Assembly (NCBI GenBank): GCA_002692165.1
Contig: NZJL01000061.1
Coordinates: 1,316-13,984, forward strand
Direction of reading: 5' to 3'
DNA: 12,669 nucleotides
Source of the DNA: Porticoccaceae bacterium
GTDB lineage: Bacteria > Pseudomonadota > Gammaproteobacteria > Pseudomonadales > Porticoccaceae
Under the pieces are notes generated by a model. The model worked only from the letters and a program-made list of their open reading frames with translations, did not search any database and was not told the origin of the DNA. The translations under genes and the position numbers were made by a program. Below, in pieces: positions 1 to 9,724 of the stretch (position 1 is the stretch's first letter; every line of letters starts with the position of its first letter).

Positions 1-980
1 CAATTTTTAGGAATGCTGGGAATGCATGGCACCTACGAAGCCAATATGGCTATGCATGAGGCCGATATGATTTTTGCGGTGGGAGCTCGATTCGATGACC
101 GCGTTACCAATGATCTTGATAAGTTTTGTCCTTCAGCCAAAATTGTGCAAATTGATGTCGATCCGACCTCTATCTCCAAGAATATCAAATCAGACGTCCC
201 GATAGTCGGAACCTGCTCCGCTGTGTTGGAGGAGATAACGGGCATGATCAAGAATACCAGAGGCTGCGAAAACGAGCTGGCCTTGAGGGGCTGGTGGTCA
301 CAAATAAATGCCTGGCGTCAAGATCATGGAATTTATACCAAATCACGATATGCACCAAGCCATGGGAGGATCATCAAACCTCAAGATGTAATCAAGGTGC
401 TATATGATGTGACCGACGGAGACGCGTATGTTACATCTGATGTCGGACAGCACCAAATGTTTGCTGCACAGTATTACCTGTTCGATAAACCCAGGAAATG
501 GATCAATTCAGGAGGGCTAGGCACCATGGGTTTCGGTCTCCCTGCGGCTATGGGGGTTCAGTTGGCCTTTCCAGATTCCAATGTTGCATGTGTGACCGGC
601 GAGGGAAGCATACAAATGTGCATCCAGGAATTGTCCACTTGTACGCAATATCGTTTGCCGATCAAAATAATTAACCTTAACAACGCTGCGTTGGGCATGG
701 TTCGTCAATGGCAAGATATGCAGTACAGCGGTCGTTATGCGCAAAGCTTATATGAAAATTCGTTACCCGATTTTGTTGCTTTGGCGGAGTCATATGGCCA
801 TGTCGGCATGAGAGTGGACCATATAGATCATTTAGAAGAAAAGATGCGCGAATGTTTCTCACTGAAGGATAGAGTGGTTTTTTTGGATATTCGGGTTGAC
901 CCTGAGGAACACGTGTATCCAATGCAAATTGCAGGCGGTTCGATTCGAGATCTTTGGCTAAGCAAGACGGAGAGAAGCTA

Positions 981-981
<1 letters not shown>
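1..981 (+). CDS. ilvI: Acetolactate synthase large subunit (C-terminal part, 5' end outside window)
   Basis: The reading frame is open from base 1 to the TAA at 979-981 and gives 326 residues of a protein that is normally about 575 long, so the N-terminal ThDP-pyrimidine domain lies upstream of the window. The enzyme condenses two pyruvates to acetolactate, or pyruvate with 2-oxobutyrate, in the first shared step of valine, leucine and isoleucine synthesis. What is visible is the end of the central domain (GARFDDRV, then IVQIDVDP) and the C-terminal ThDP-binding domain. The latter has [15 protein letters not shown] and the Mg/ThDP motif that begins GEGSIQM near base 598 and ends NLNN. GEGS rather than GDGS also occurs in pseudomonad enzymes, so I do not read it as a defect. 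The stop codon overlaps the start of the small-subunit gene. The symbol could equally be ilvB; I chose ilvI because of the ilvIHC order. Confidence 0.95.
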
Positions 982-2511
<1,530 letters not shown>

Positions 2512-2585
2512 CCTATTGCGCCAAGCTAGTTAACAGGCGGATTACAATTTAAGTTTCTAATGCTTCACTTTTTTGGAGATAGAAT

Positions 2586-3365
2586 TTGTCTAGCATTATT
2601 CAAAGAGCACCAGACTTGCACGGTGGGATTAACTTTCGCGACATCGGCGGGTATTCAAGCCGGGACGGAAGATGTGTGGTCTGGAGGAAACTGCTAAGAT
2701 CTGGCCATCTTGCTTATCTGAACGATTCTGACCTTGCTATATTGTCCTCTATGGGTATCAATCAGGTGCATGACTTTCGTCGTGAAGATGAGCAATTAAG
2801 ATCGCCGAGCAGAATCATTAATGTCGAAATAATTTCTAACTACCATATCTCTGTGGGAAGTCTCTCTAAATTTTGGGATCACTTGAGAGACGGTAATCTT
2901 ACATCAGCTTCGGCGCAGAATATGGTGACCGACTCCTACGGGGATTGCATAGATGATGTGGCCCCAGCTTATACTCAATTTATGCGAATGATCCTGGATA
3001 ATGCGCGGGGCACTAGCCTGTTCCATTGTGCCGCAGGAAAAGATCGCACTGGAATGGCGGCAGCTTTGATTTTAGCGGCACTGGATATACCGCGAGCGAC
3101 TATTATTGACGACTACATGCTTACCGAGAAGCATTTTGATTCGGACAATTTAATGACTATTATCGAGAAACATTTATTTGATGCCAATGTTGAATATTGG
3201 GAGCGAGATTGGCTTTTGCCGTACTGCACTGTGAGCGTAGAAAATATCGAAGCATTTTTTAATGCCATCGATGAAAGATTTGGAAGTGTAGAGCACTATC
3301 TTGATCAAGCGCTAAATTTTGGACAGGATGATAGGGAAAGCCTTCGAGATCTTTTTCTTGAGTAG
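2586..3365 (+). CDS. Tyrosine/lipid phosphatase, CX5R type (Y_phosphatase3-like)
   Basis: This 259-residue soluble protein carries the cysteine-phosphatase P-loop HCAAGKDRTG at residues 147-156, with nucleophile C148 and phosphate-binding R154. The N-terminal NFRDIGGY (residues 17-24) and LLRSGHL (36-42) are hallmarks of the MptpB/LipA-like family (Pfam Y_phosphatase3). Members remove phosphate from tyrosine, and several also act on phosphoinositides; the Lys after the Gly in GKDRTG fits that dual group. The substrate here is unknown. No signal peptide or membrane segment is seen, so it should be cytoplasmic. Translation most likely starts at the TTG at 2586, seven bases after a clear GGAG at 2575-2578. 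It lies 74 nt after ilvC and just before pssA. In the pseudomonad ilvIHC-pssA arrangement as I recall it, this gene is absent. Confidence 0.88.
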   Translation: MSSIIQRAPDLHGGINFRDIGGYSSRDGRCVVWRKLLRSGHLAYLNDSDLAILSSMGINQVHDFRREDEQLRSPSRIINVEIISNYHISVGSLSKFWDHLRDGNLTSASAQNMVTDSYGDCIDDVAPAYTQFMRMILDNARGTSLFHCAAGKDRTGMAAALILAALDIPRATIIDDYMLTEKHFDSDNLMTIIEKHLFDANVEYWERDWLLPYCTVSVENIEAFFNAIDERFGSVEHYLDQALNFGQDDRESLRDLFLE

Positions 3366-3371
3366 TGCTTA

Positions 3372-3377
3372 TATAAT
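3372..3377 (+). promoter_or_regulatory. Possible -10 box upstream of pssA
   Basis: A perfect TATAAT lies just after the phosphatase stop codon, about 55 bases before the pssA ATG. No convincing -35 hexamer is found 16-18 bases upstream; only T-rich sequence is there. It may give pssA its own promoter, but a chance match in A/T-rich spacer is possible. Confidence 0.3.
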
Positions 3378-3433
3378 CTTTAGACTTCTTCCACCTTAAC
3401 TGTTTTCAATCGGTGAACTTAGTATTGCCTGCC

Positions 3434-4222
3434 ATGAAATATAAAGAACGTGTAATTGAAATAAAAACTCAAACCCCCTCGCCAATTAGAGAAACTAAAG
3501 CAGGTTCTAAGGGCGTTTATTTGCTGCCGAATTTGCTGACCACGGGGGCTCTTTTCTTCGGTTTTTATGCTGTTCTTTCAGGGTTTAGTGGCAAATATGA
3601 GCTTGCAGCCATGGCAATCTTCGTGGCCTTATTCTTCGATGGTCTCGATGGTCGAGTTGCAAGGCTGACGAGCACCCAAAGCGACTTTGGACGACAATAT
3701 GACAGTCTATCGGACATGGTTTCATTTGGTGTCGCACCGGCAGTAGTTGCTTATGGCTGGGGTCTCGGCACCTTGGGTAAATTTGGGTTTGCAGCAGCGT
3801 TTGTATACTCATCCTGCGCTGCGCTCAGGCTAGCGCGTTATAATGTTCAAGCAGAAAGATCGGATAGTAATGACTTTACCGGTCTACCTAGTCCTGTTGC
3901 AGCTGCACTTGTGGCAGGTTTGGTTTGGTCAACACATGCACTAACGATGTCTTTTGAGCTGGTGATAATAGGAATGTTGGTCACCGTTTCGGGGGGCTTG
4001 TTGATGGTCTCCAATGTTAAATATCCAGGATTTAAAGAAATAGATTTTCGTGGCAAGGTGCCTTTTTTCGTCATTTTTTCGGTTGTAATGGGATTCATTG
4101 TGATCTCAATCGATCCGGCACGGATTTTATTTGCCATTGCTATAATTTTTAGTATCTCTGCGCCCGTCAAAATACTATTTGTTTCGGCAAAAAGTCGACT
4201 AATTAACGCTAATAATCAATAA
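3434..4222 (+). CDS. pssA: CDP-diacylglycerol--serine O-phosphatidyltransferase (phosphatidylserine synthase)
   Basis: This integral membrane enzyme transfers a phosphatidyl group from CDP-diacylglycerol to serine. The product is phosphatidylserine, precursor of phosphatidylethanolamine. The complete CDP-alcohol phosphotransferase signature D-x2-D-G-x2-A-R-x8-G-x3-D-x3-D is present, with D69, D72, G73, A76, R77, G86, D90 and D94 when numbered from the ATG. The preceding YLLPNLLTTGALFFGFYA is typical of the PssA (type II) subfamily rather than of phosphatidylglycerophosphate synthase. Several hydrophobic segments follow, for example around AAALVAGLVW and FFVIFSVVMGFIVI. The start is uncertain: the ATG at 3434 gives 262 residues, while an in-frame GTG at 3413 would add seven. 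Neither has a good ribosome binding site, and I prefer the ATG. The link to ilvC through a single extra gene resembles the order in pseudomonads. Confidence 0.93.
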   Translation: MKYKERVIEIKTQTPSPIRETKAGSKGVYLLPNLLTTGALFFGFYAVLSGFSGKYELAAMAIFVALFFDGLDGRVARLTSTQSDFGRQYDSLSDMVSFGVAPAVVAYGWGLGTLGKFGFAAAFVYSSCAALRLARYNVQAERSDSNDFTGLPSPVAAALVAGLVWSTHALTMSFELVIIGMLVTVSGGLLMVSNVKYPGFKEIDFRGKVPFFVIFSVVMGFIVISIDPARILFAIAIIFSISAPVKILFVSAKSRLINANNQ

Positions 4223-4283
4223 CGGGCTGCAGTGGGAACGGACTTTGGTAAAAGGTCATACTGAAATTTAACATTGAGTTGGG

Positions 4284-5069
4284 TTGCAACCTATTGAAAA
4301 GATTGGTGTTTTGAATAAGACCCTTCGTACCTATTGTCTCGATGCTTTGGGAATTAATAGATATTCGCTGAGGCCCATGCTTGCCACTCTAAGCTCTCTC
4401 AAGCGCGGCGATGGAACCGCTTTGCATGGAGCCAGCGATGAGATTGCTCTCAAGTCTTGCTCAGATACCAGGATTGCTGAAATTAACAGTTTAAGTAATG
4501 CTATTCAGAAGGATGAAGCGCTGGAGGAAAAACAAAGTCAAAAGGTTTTGTCTCCGTTGTCATTCCATAGCGAGTCGGATCTCAGGAGTCAGAGAAAATA
4601 CTGCCTTGCTATGCGGAAACCTACAGATGGTTTACTTGTTTTCAGCGAAGCTGTAACTGGAGACTCCAGCCATGGCCAACTAGAACTCCTTAAAAATATT
4701 ATATTTGTTGTAACCTCAAAAATGATGAGACTGGCTCAGCCAGTGATTATCGAGTGGCCGGGACGCCTTGAAAATGAAAATCAGAATTTGGAAATTCGTG
4801 ATTTCTTTTTAGATTTTATGAATAATCGAATTGCACTTAGTGAGACAAGAAGAGTGCTCATTTTTGGGCCGGAACTAAAATTTTGGCTACTCAGTGACAA
4901 ACATATAGCTCTGATTAAAAAAGGTCGTTGCAATTTGGACGGTGGGGCTTATGTCGCTGTGCTCCCGTCGCTCGCTAAAATGCTGCATAATCTGGAACTT
5001 AAGCGTCAAGCATGGGAGGTGTTGCGAGCGCGGCCAGATTTGGGTCAAGCGGCCTTCACTTTAAGCTAA
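4284..5069 (+). CDS. holD: Candidate DNA polymerase III psi subunit (HolD-like)
   Basis: This 261-residue protein is not immediately recognisable overall. Two things suggest it is the psi subunit of the clamp loader, which bridges chi (HolC) to the DnaX complex. First, the N-terminus has LDALGINRYSLRP, close to LQQLGITQWSLRRP at the start of E. coli HolD, the segment that contacts chi. Second, the next gene is rimI, and holD-rimI adjacency is well known in Enterobacteria. The C-terminal half (RRVLIFGPELKFWLL, then LPSLAKMLHNLELKRQAWEVL) is compatible with the folded domain that ends in a Trp-containing helix. The protein is much longer than E. coli HolD (137 residues), with a low-complexity, probably flexible stretch around residues 60-110. 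The start is a TTG at 4284, after an in-frame stop at 4275. A TTG at 4311 would place the LGI motif at almost the same distance from the N-terminus as in E. coli. Confidence 0.6.
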   Translation: MQPIEKIGVLNKTLRTYCLDALGINRYSLRPMLATLSSLKRGDGTALHGASDEIALKSCSDTRIAEINSLSNAIQKDEALEEKQSQKVLSPLSFHSESDLRSQRKYCLAMRKPTDGLLVFSEAVTGDSSHGQLELLKNIIFVVTSKMMRLAQPVIIEWPGRLENENQNLEIRDFFLDFMNNRIALSETRRVLIFGPELKFWLLSDKHIALIKKGRCNLDGGAYVAVLPSLAKMLHNLELKRQAWEVLRARPDLGQAAFTLS

Positions 5070-5078
5070 GGGTGGTCT

Positions 5079-5534
5079 ATGCGTTTTCGTTCCATGCAAT
5101 TAGGCGATTTAGACATGGTGGTTGGAATAGAAAATATTGTCTCCCCTGTACCTTGGCCGACCAATCAATTTTTGGATAGCATTCAAAATCACCATTCTAA
5201 GGTGCTCGAATATTCTTCGGGTATTTTCGGCTATGCTATTTATTCGTACCAATCGGATCAAGCAGAGCTTTTAAACATAGCAATCGAACCTAAATCGCAA
5301 GGTAGTGGTTGGGGCCGCAGATTATTAAGATTAGTTATTGAAGGGTTGCCTACAGAGGTAAAAAAACTCTTTCTTGACGTTAGAGTATCCAACTTCCGGG
5401 CCATCCGACTTTATCACAGTTTTCGTTTTGAGCAGATCGGCGAACGCGAAAGTTACTATAGGACATCCAATGAAGCCATGAGAGAAAATGCTTTGATAAT
5501 GTGTTGTGATGTTTCTGATTCGAGGCAGATATAG
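5079..5534 (+). CDS. rimI: Ribosomal protein bS18 alanine N-acetyltransferase (GNAT family)
   Basis: This 151-residue GNAT protein is probably RimI, which acetylates the N-terminal alanine of ribosomal protein S18 using acetyl-CoA. Visible RimI features in order are PWPTNQF (residues 26-32; W26 matches the conserved Trp of FPW), LLNIAIEP before the acetyl-CoA loop, the pyrophosphate-binding motif QGSGWG at 74-79, and SNFRAIRLYHSFRFEQIGERESYY near the C-terminus split over residues 104-127. Y112 corresponds to E. coli Y115, the proposed general acid. The proposed general base, E103 in E. coli (LEVRASN), aligns with D100 here (LDVRVSN). The ATG follows a purine-rich AAGGGTGG. The gene starts 9 nt after the HolD candidate, so the two are probably co-transcribed. 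A different N-acetyltransferase role cannot be excluded from sequence alone. Confidence 0.88.
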   Translation: MRFRSMQLGDLDMVVGIENIVSPVPWPTNQFLDSIQNHHSKVLEYSSGIFGYAIYSYQSDQAELLNIAIEPKSQGSGWGRRLLRLVIEGLPTEVKKLFLDVRVSNFRAIRLYHSFRFEQIGERESYYRTSNEAMRENALIMCCDVSDSRQI

Positions 5535-5749
5535 AATGGGGTGTTTTGAAATTATTTGCCTGACTTATTATGTGTGGCTGTGCGCATAAGATTTATCCTA
5601 TAAAACTTTCCTATGTCTACTCGCAACTGCAAATTCTTCCGAAAGCAAATAACGGTGGTGAAGATATTTGAAAAATTTGGTTGCATGGTTGTTAATTGGC
5701 TGATTTACTGAATTCTTCTTTGGAACGACAAGTAAAGTGTTTTAGCTTT
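5535..5749. other. Intergenic spacer, rimI to DUF3581 gene
   Basis: About 215 bases without a convincing gene. An imperfect stem (TTATGTG at 5568-5574 against CGCATAA at 5583-5589, with one G-U pair) lies about 33 bases after rimI, but no U-run follows, so it is not a convincing intrinsic terminator. I see no clear promoter. Confidence 0.4.
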
Positions 5750-6460
5750 ATGTTTTTAAATTCTTTCTATTCCACTGATGGTAATTCTCTGTTAATCAGC
5801 GGATTGCAAGGCAGTCGTTTTGCAAAGCTCATTTGCGATGATTTTAATCCTATTCACAACCATGATGAAAAGAGCTTTTGCGTGCCTGGAGACCTGCTAT
5901 TTTCTATTGTCTTACAAAGATATGGTTTGAGTGAGCATATGACCTTTAGATTTACAGAGATGCTTCCGTCAAATCTGCCGCTTTATTTACCAGAAGATAC
6001 GGGTAAAGCTTTTCAGATAATTGATTCTAATAAAACATGTTATCTTGAGGTCGAAAGACAAGGCGGGCGAACGGTCAGAGAGAATTGCATCGAATCCTTG
6101 ATTCGCTGTTACGTGCGTTTCTCCGGGCATAATTTTCCCCACATACTTATGCCGTTAATGCAAGAAAATAACGTCATGATCAACCCCAGAAGACCGTTTG
6201 TGATATACGAGTCTATGTCTTTATCTATGAAGAATCTGGACTTCAACGATCTTGATGTCCACCTTGTGGATGCGAGTCTTAACACCAAAGGAAAAAGAGG
6301 GGAGGTTCTATTATCATTCCAATTCTTGGGAGATCACCAGGTCTCGGGGACCGGGACAAAAAAACTGATAGTTGCTGGTTTGCGCGAGTACGAGCAGGTG
6401 GCTGTGGATCAAATGATAGCTACCTATAACTCTTACAAGCGCTCATTCTCCGGATGCTAG
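5750..6460 (+). CDS. DUF3581-like protein with MaoC-type hydratase signature
   Basis: The sequence resembles the gammaproteobacterial family of unknown function DUF3581, recognised by DDFNPIH, then FCVPGDLLF, and later FSGHNFPHILMPLM and PFVIYESMS. From the ATG at 5750 it is 236 residues. The segment D31-F-N33-P34-I-H36 followed five residues on by S42 fits the active-site pattern of MaoC/(R)-specific enoyl-CoA hydratases (D-x-N-P-hydrophobic-H-x5-A/S), in which the Asp and His are catalytic. That suggests a hotdog fold acting on an acyl thioester, but no reaction is established. No signal peptide or membrane segment is evident. The frame stays open upstream to a TTG at 5696. Family members, as I recall them, begin at about MFL, and neither start has a strong ribosome binding site, so I use the ATG. 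The gene ends 18 nt from the convergent end of uvrA. Confidence 0.75.
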   Translation: MFLNSFYSTDGNSLLISGLQGSRFAKLICDDFNPIHNHDEKSFCVPGDLLFSIVLQRYGLSEHMTFRFTEMLPSNLPLYLPEDTGKAFQIIDSNKTCYLEVERQGGRTVRENCIESLIRCYVRFSGHNFPHILMPLMQENNVMINPRRPFVIYESMSLSMKNLDFNDLDVHLVDASLNTKGKRGEVLLSFQFLGDHQVSGTGTKKLIVAGLREYEQVAVDQMIATYNSYKRSFSGC

Positions 6461-6478
6461 GGGGATCGCACTATTTCC

Positions 6479-9334
6479 TTATGTTTTCATTGCTTTGGAG
6501 TTTGACTGGACAACTTTTTGAAGAACTGGTCTTAGAAATCTCCCTGTGTGAGATGAATTACACTTGCTGACTGTTTCGGGAGTCCCCTCTATAACGACTT
6601 TTCCCCCGCCTGAGCCTCCCTCAGGACCTAAGTCAATTATCCAGTCCGCGGTTTTCACAACGTCGAGATTATGCTCAATGACTACTATTGTATTTTCCTG
6701 ATCGCGCAGTAGATGTAGGACGCGCAATAGCTGTTCAATATCGTGAAAATGAAGGCCTGTAGTTGGTTCATCAAGTATGTAGAGTGTTTGGCCCGTACCT
6801 CTCTTTGAAAGTTCCTTTGAAAGCTTGATTCTTTGTGCTTCACCACCCGAAAGTGTAGGGGCTGATTGGCCAAGCTTAATATACGAAAGGCCAACGTCTA
6901 TCATAGTTTGGAGTTTTTTTGCTATGTTTGGGATTGTATCGAAGAAATTGCGGGCGTCCTCAATTGTCATTTCGAGAACTTCATGGATATTTTTACCTTT
7001 GAAATGAATATCAAGCGTCTCGCGATTGTATCGCTTACCGTGACATACATCGCATGATACATAGATATCAGGCAAAAAATGCATCTCAACTTTTGTAACG
7101 CCATCTCCAGCGCAAGCTTCACATCGTCCGCCTTTAACATTAAAACTGAAACGACCGGGCAAATAGCCTCTGGACCTTGATTCTTGTGTGGCTGCGAATA
7201 GCTCTCTGATATAAGTAAAAACGCCGGTGTAGGTTGCAGGATTTGATCGTGGTGTTCTTCCAATGGGGCTTTGATTAATATCTATGCACTTATCCAAATG
7301 ATTGAGACCCAAAATATTTTCGAAAGGTGCTGAGGTGACTGACGAATTATTGTTCAATGCGCTCGCGGCGGCTGGGTAGAGAGTACCATTAATTAGTGTA
7401 GATTTACCCGAACCCGATACGCCAGTAATGCAAGTGAAGAGGCTTATCGGTATTTCAATATCGATATTGTTGAGGTTATTTCCGGAAGCTCCCTTGATGA
7501 GTATAGACTTATTCTTTGATTTATGTCTTCTTGCTGGAATAGGAATGAATCTTTGTCCAGCCAAAAACTGTCCAGTAATCGAATCTTCAGATGCTGAAAT
7601 TTGAGAACAATCTCCCTGACCTACGACACGGCCACCGTGAATGCCCGCACCAGGGCCGATGTCAATGATGTGGTCGGCGGCTTTAATTGCCTCTTCGTCA
7701 TGTTCAACTATGATTACAGTGTTTCCTAGATTTCGCAGCTTGATTAGGGTTCTAAGCAAGCGATCATTATCCCTTTGATGCAATCCGATAGATGGTTCAT
7801 CTAGGACATACATTACACCCACAAGTCCTGCGCCAATCTGGCTGGCTAGTCTGATTCGCTGAGATTCACCACCTGATAATGTATCGGCGCTCCGGTTCAA
7901 ACTGAGATATTCTAGGCCAACATCAACCAGAAAATGGAAACGTTGGCTGATTTCTTTGATAATTTTGTCTGCAATTTTTCCTTGTCGCCCGGGCAGTTTG
8001 AGATTATCAAAAAAATCACAAGAATTAGCTATGGGAAGCGCAACTATGTCTTCCAATCGATTGTTGTCAATAAAAACATTGCGAGCGGCTGCACATAAGC
8101 GCGTCCCGTCGCACTCAAGACAATGAGAACTCGACATATACTTGCCAAGTTCTTCTCGCACAGCTTGGGACTCGGTTTCTCTGTAACGGCGCTCCATATT
8201 GCGGACCACGCCTTCAAACTGATGACGTCTTGTCAGTACCTTACCGTGATCATTTACATAGCTAAACATGATTTCTTCACCCTCAGTGCCGAAAAGAATC
8301 TTGTTTTGGTGTGATTTGGCGAGATGTTTCCAAGGCTTATTAATGTCAAATTTGAAATGATTAGCCAGCGAAGAAAGCATGTTAAAGTAAAACAGTGTTC
8401 TTCTGTCCCAACCTCTTATGGCGCCCTCGGCTATCGATGCATCAGGAAATTTTACAATCCGCTCAACGTCAAAAAACTGGCGCATGCCCAGACCGTCGCA
8501 GGTTTTGCAGGCCCCTGCTGGGTTATTAAATGAAAAAAGTCTCGGTTCCAGTTCGTCAAGGCTGTAATTACAAACGGTGCATGCAAATTTGGAGGAAAAT
8601 ATTTGTTCTGAGTTTGGATCATCCATGCTGCTTATACAGGCCACACCATCTGCCAGATTAAGAGCCGTTTCAAATGATTCAGCTAGCCGCAGGCCTATAT
8701 TTTTTTTGACCTTGAAACGGTCAACTACGACTTCGATGGAATGTTTATGCGTTTTATTAAGACTGGGTGCTTCATCTAAATCGCAGACGATTCCATTAAT
8801 GCGCGCACGAATAAATCCTTCTCGGCGTAGATTGTTCAGAAGGTGGAGATGCTCCCCTTTTCGGTCTTTAACTACCGGAGCTAGGAGCATGAGCTTGCTG
8901 TCTTGTTCCATTTCTAGTACTTGATCTACCATTTGACTGACGGTTTGTGCTTTCAGTGGTTGATGATGATCTGGACATCTTGGTTCGCCTGCTCGGGCGA
9001 ATAACAATCTTAGATGATCATAGATTTCTGTGATGGTTCCTACTGTTGATCTCGGATTGTGAGATGTTGATTTTTGTTCAATAGCGATTGCTGGTGATAA
9101 GCCTTCTATGTAATCTATGTCTGGTTTTTCCATCACTGAGAGAAATTGACGTGCATAGGTGGATAGCGATTCAACATAGCGCCTTTGGCCCTCGGCATAC
9201 AACGTATCAAAGGCTAGCGATGATTTACCTGATCCAGAAAGCCCTGTGATTACTATAAGTTTATTGCGAGGGATGTCCAAATCGATGTTTTTTAGGTTGT
9301 GCGTTCTGGCACCGCGGATATGAATTGCATCCAT
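6479..9334 (-). CDS. uvrA: UvrABC excision nuclease subunit A
   Basis: UvrA is the damage-recognition ATPase of nucleotide excision repair. As a dimer it loads UvrB onto damaged DNA. The 951-residue product is of normal length (E. coli 940). The first ABC module has Walker [10 protein letters not shown] at residues 31-39 and later signature [12 protein letters not shown]. The second has [10 protein letters not shown] and [12 protein letters not shown]. Zinc-binding cysteine pairs are seen as CTVC...CKTC in the first module and CEAC...CDVC in the second. The N-terminus [11 protein letters not shown] and the block [19 protein letters not shown] match UvrA closely. The start is the ATG at 9334, matching the E. 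coli N-terminus; a TTG one codon upstream is also in frame. The gene is transcribed divergently from ssb, the arrangement also found in E. coli, and converges on the DUF3581 gene without a visible terminator. Confidence 0.99.
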   Translation of the reverse strand: MDAIHIRGARTHNLKNIDLDIPRNKLIVITGLSGSGKSSLAFDTLYAEGQRRYVESLSTYARQFLSVMEKPDIDYIEGLSPAIAIEQKSTSHNPRSTVGTITEIYDHLRLLFARAGEPRCPDHHQPLKAQTVSQMVDQVLEMEQDSKLMLLAPVVKDRKGEHLHLLNNLRREGFIRARINGIVCDLDEAPSLNKTHKHSIEVVVDRFKVKKNIGLRLAESFETALNLADGVACISSMDDPNSEQIFSSKFACTVCNYSLDELEPRLFSFNNPAGACKTCDGLGMRQFFDVERIVKFPDASIAEGAIRGWDRRTLFYFNMLSSLANHFKFDINKPWKHLAKSHQNKILFGTEGEEIMFSYVNDHGKVLTRRHQFEGVVRNMERRYRETESQAVREELGKYMSSSHCLECDGTRLCAAARNVFIDNNRLEDIVALPIANSCDFFDNLKLPGRQGKIADKIIKEISQRFHFLVDVGLEYLSLNRSADTLSGGESQRIRLASQIGAGLVGVMYVLDEPSIGLHQRDNDRLLRTLIKLRNLGNTVIIVEHDEEAIKAADHIIDIGPGAGIHGGRVVGQGDCSQISASEDSITGQFLAGQRFIPIPARRHKSKNKSILIKGASGNNLNNIDIEIPISLFTCITGVSGSGKSTLINGTLYPAAASALNNNSSVTSAPFENILGLNHLDKCIDINQSPIGRTPRSNPATYTGVFTYIRELFAATQESRSRGYLPGRFSFNVKGGRCEACAGDGVTKVEMHFLPDIYVSCDVCHGKRYNRETLDIHFKGKNIHEVLEMTIEDARNFFDTIPNIAKKLQTMIDVGLSYIKLGQSAPTLSGGEAQRIKLSKELSKRGTGQTLYILDEPTTGLHFHDIEQLLRVLHLLRDQENTIVVIEHNLDVVKTADWIIDLGPEGGSGGGKVVIEGTPETVSKCNSSHTGRFLRPVLQKVVQSNSKAMKT

Positions 9335-9440
9335 CAAAGCGTCTCAAGGTAGGTGGGCATCGATCTTTCGGCCCATATTTTAAATGCCGTTCAAAAAGTT
9401 ACGGTTTTCTGATCGAAACAGATTTTTAGATAAGAAATCG

Positions 9441-9449
9441 AGTATAGCA
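9441..9449 (-). promoter_or_regulatory. Possible extended -10 promoter element for uvrA
   Basis: On the minus strand the sequence reads TGCTATACT, an extended -10 (TGn plus TATACT), about 105 bases upstream of the uvrA ATG. The -35 region 17 bases further up is poor (AAAAGC), which extended -10 promoters tolerate. No LexA-type CTGT-N8-ACAG box overlaps it. Confidence 0.4.
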
Positions 9450-9581
9450 TAATGTTCTCTGATGCTTTTGTTCTCGCTTAAAATTAGATTGTTGGTCTAA
9501 CAAAACCATTACGGGATCCAGAAAGTAAGGCACTAAAGCGAGCGAGCTCTTTGTGAGTTTTCTAAAAAGAGTCTTTGTGCA

Positions 9582-9707
9582 TCAGGGGATCAGATCAAAA
9601 TCATCATTCGGGTCGGGGTATAGGGGTAATGGGTTGGAGCAACGTATGGAGTGTTTCAGATATAGGTAATAGCGTAACCATTTATTCCTCGATTTTTGCA
9701 ATGCTTT
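9582..9707 (-). pseudogene. Short open frame, possible 3' remnant of a lost gene
   Basis: Between an in-frame TAG and a TGA there is a 41-codon open stretch on the minus strand without an ATG. It ends in a proline- and acid-rich tail, PLYPDPNDDFDLIP. I do not recognise a family. The DNA near its end (GATCTGATCCCC on the minus strand) reminds me of sequence sometimes found at the ends of small IS200-like/REP-associated transposase genes, but this is only an impression. It may equally be non-coding. Confidence 0.2.
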
Positions 9708-9724
9708 CTATGCAAGCATAAGTG

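Noticed and set aside
594..606. GEGS instead of GDGS in the ThDP motif of acetolactate synthase as a loss-of-function sign
   Set aside because: The Glu variant occurs in normal pseudomonad acetolactate synthases, and the rest of the motif through NLNN is intact.
954..980. TTG at 954 as the start of the small-subunit gene
   Set aside because: It would add nine residues not found in the family and overlap the large-subunit gene by 28 bases. The ATG at 981 gives the standard N-terminus [11 protein letters not shown].
8123..8924. Plus-strand open frames of 63-115 codons inside uvrA
   Set aside because: They lie antisense to a fully conserved UvrA coding sequence and show no recognisable protein features, so they are shadows of the real gene.
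9404..9416. CTGATCGAAACAG upstream of uvrA as a LexA/SOS box
   Set aside because: The half-sites are CTG and CAG with a 7-base spacer, whereas the E. coli-type box needs CTGT-N8-ACAG (CTG-N10-CAG). The spacing is wrong and the flanking bases do not fit.
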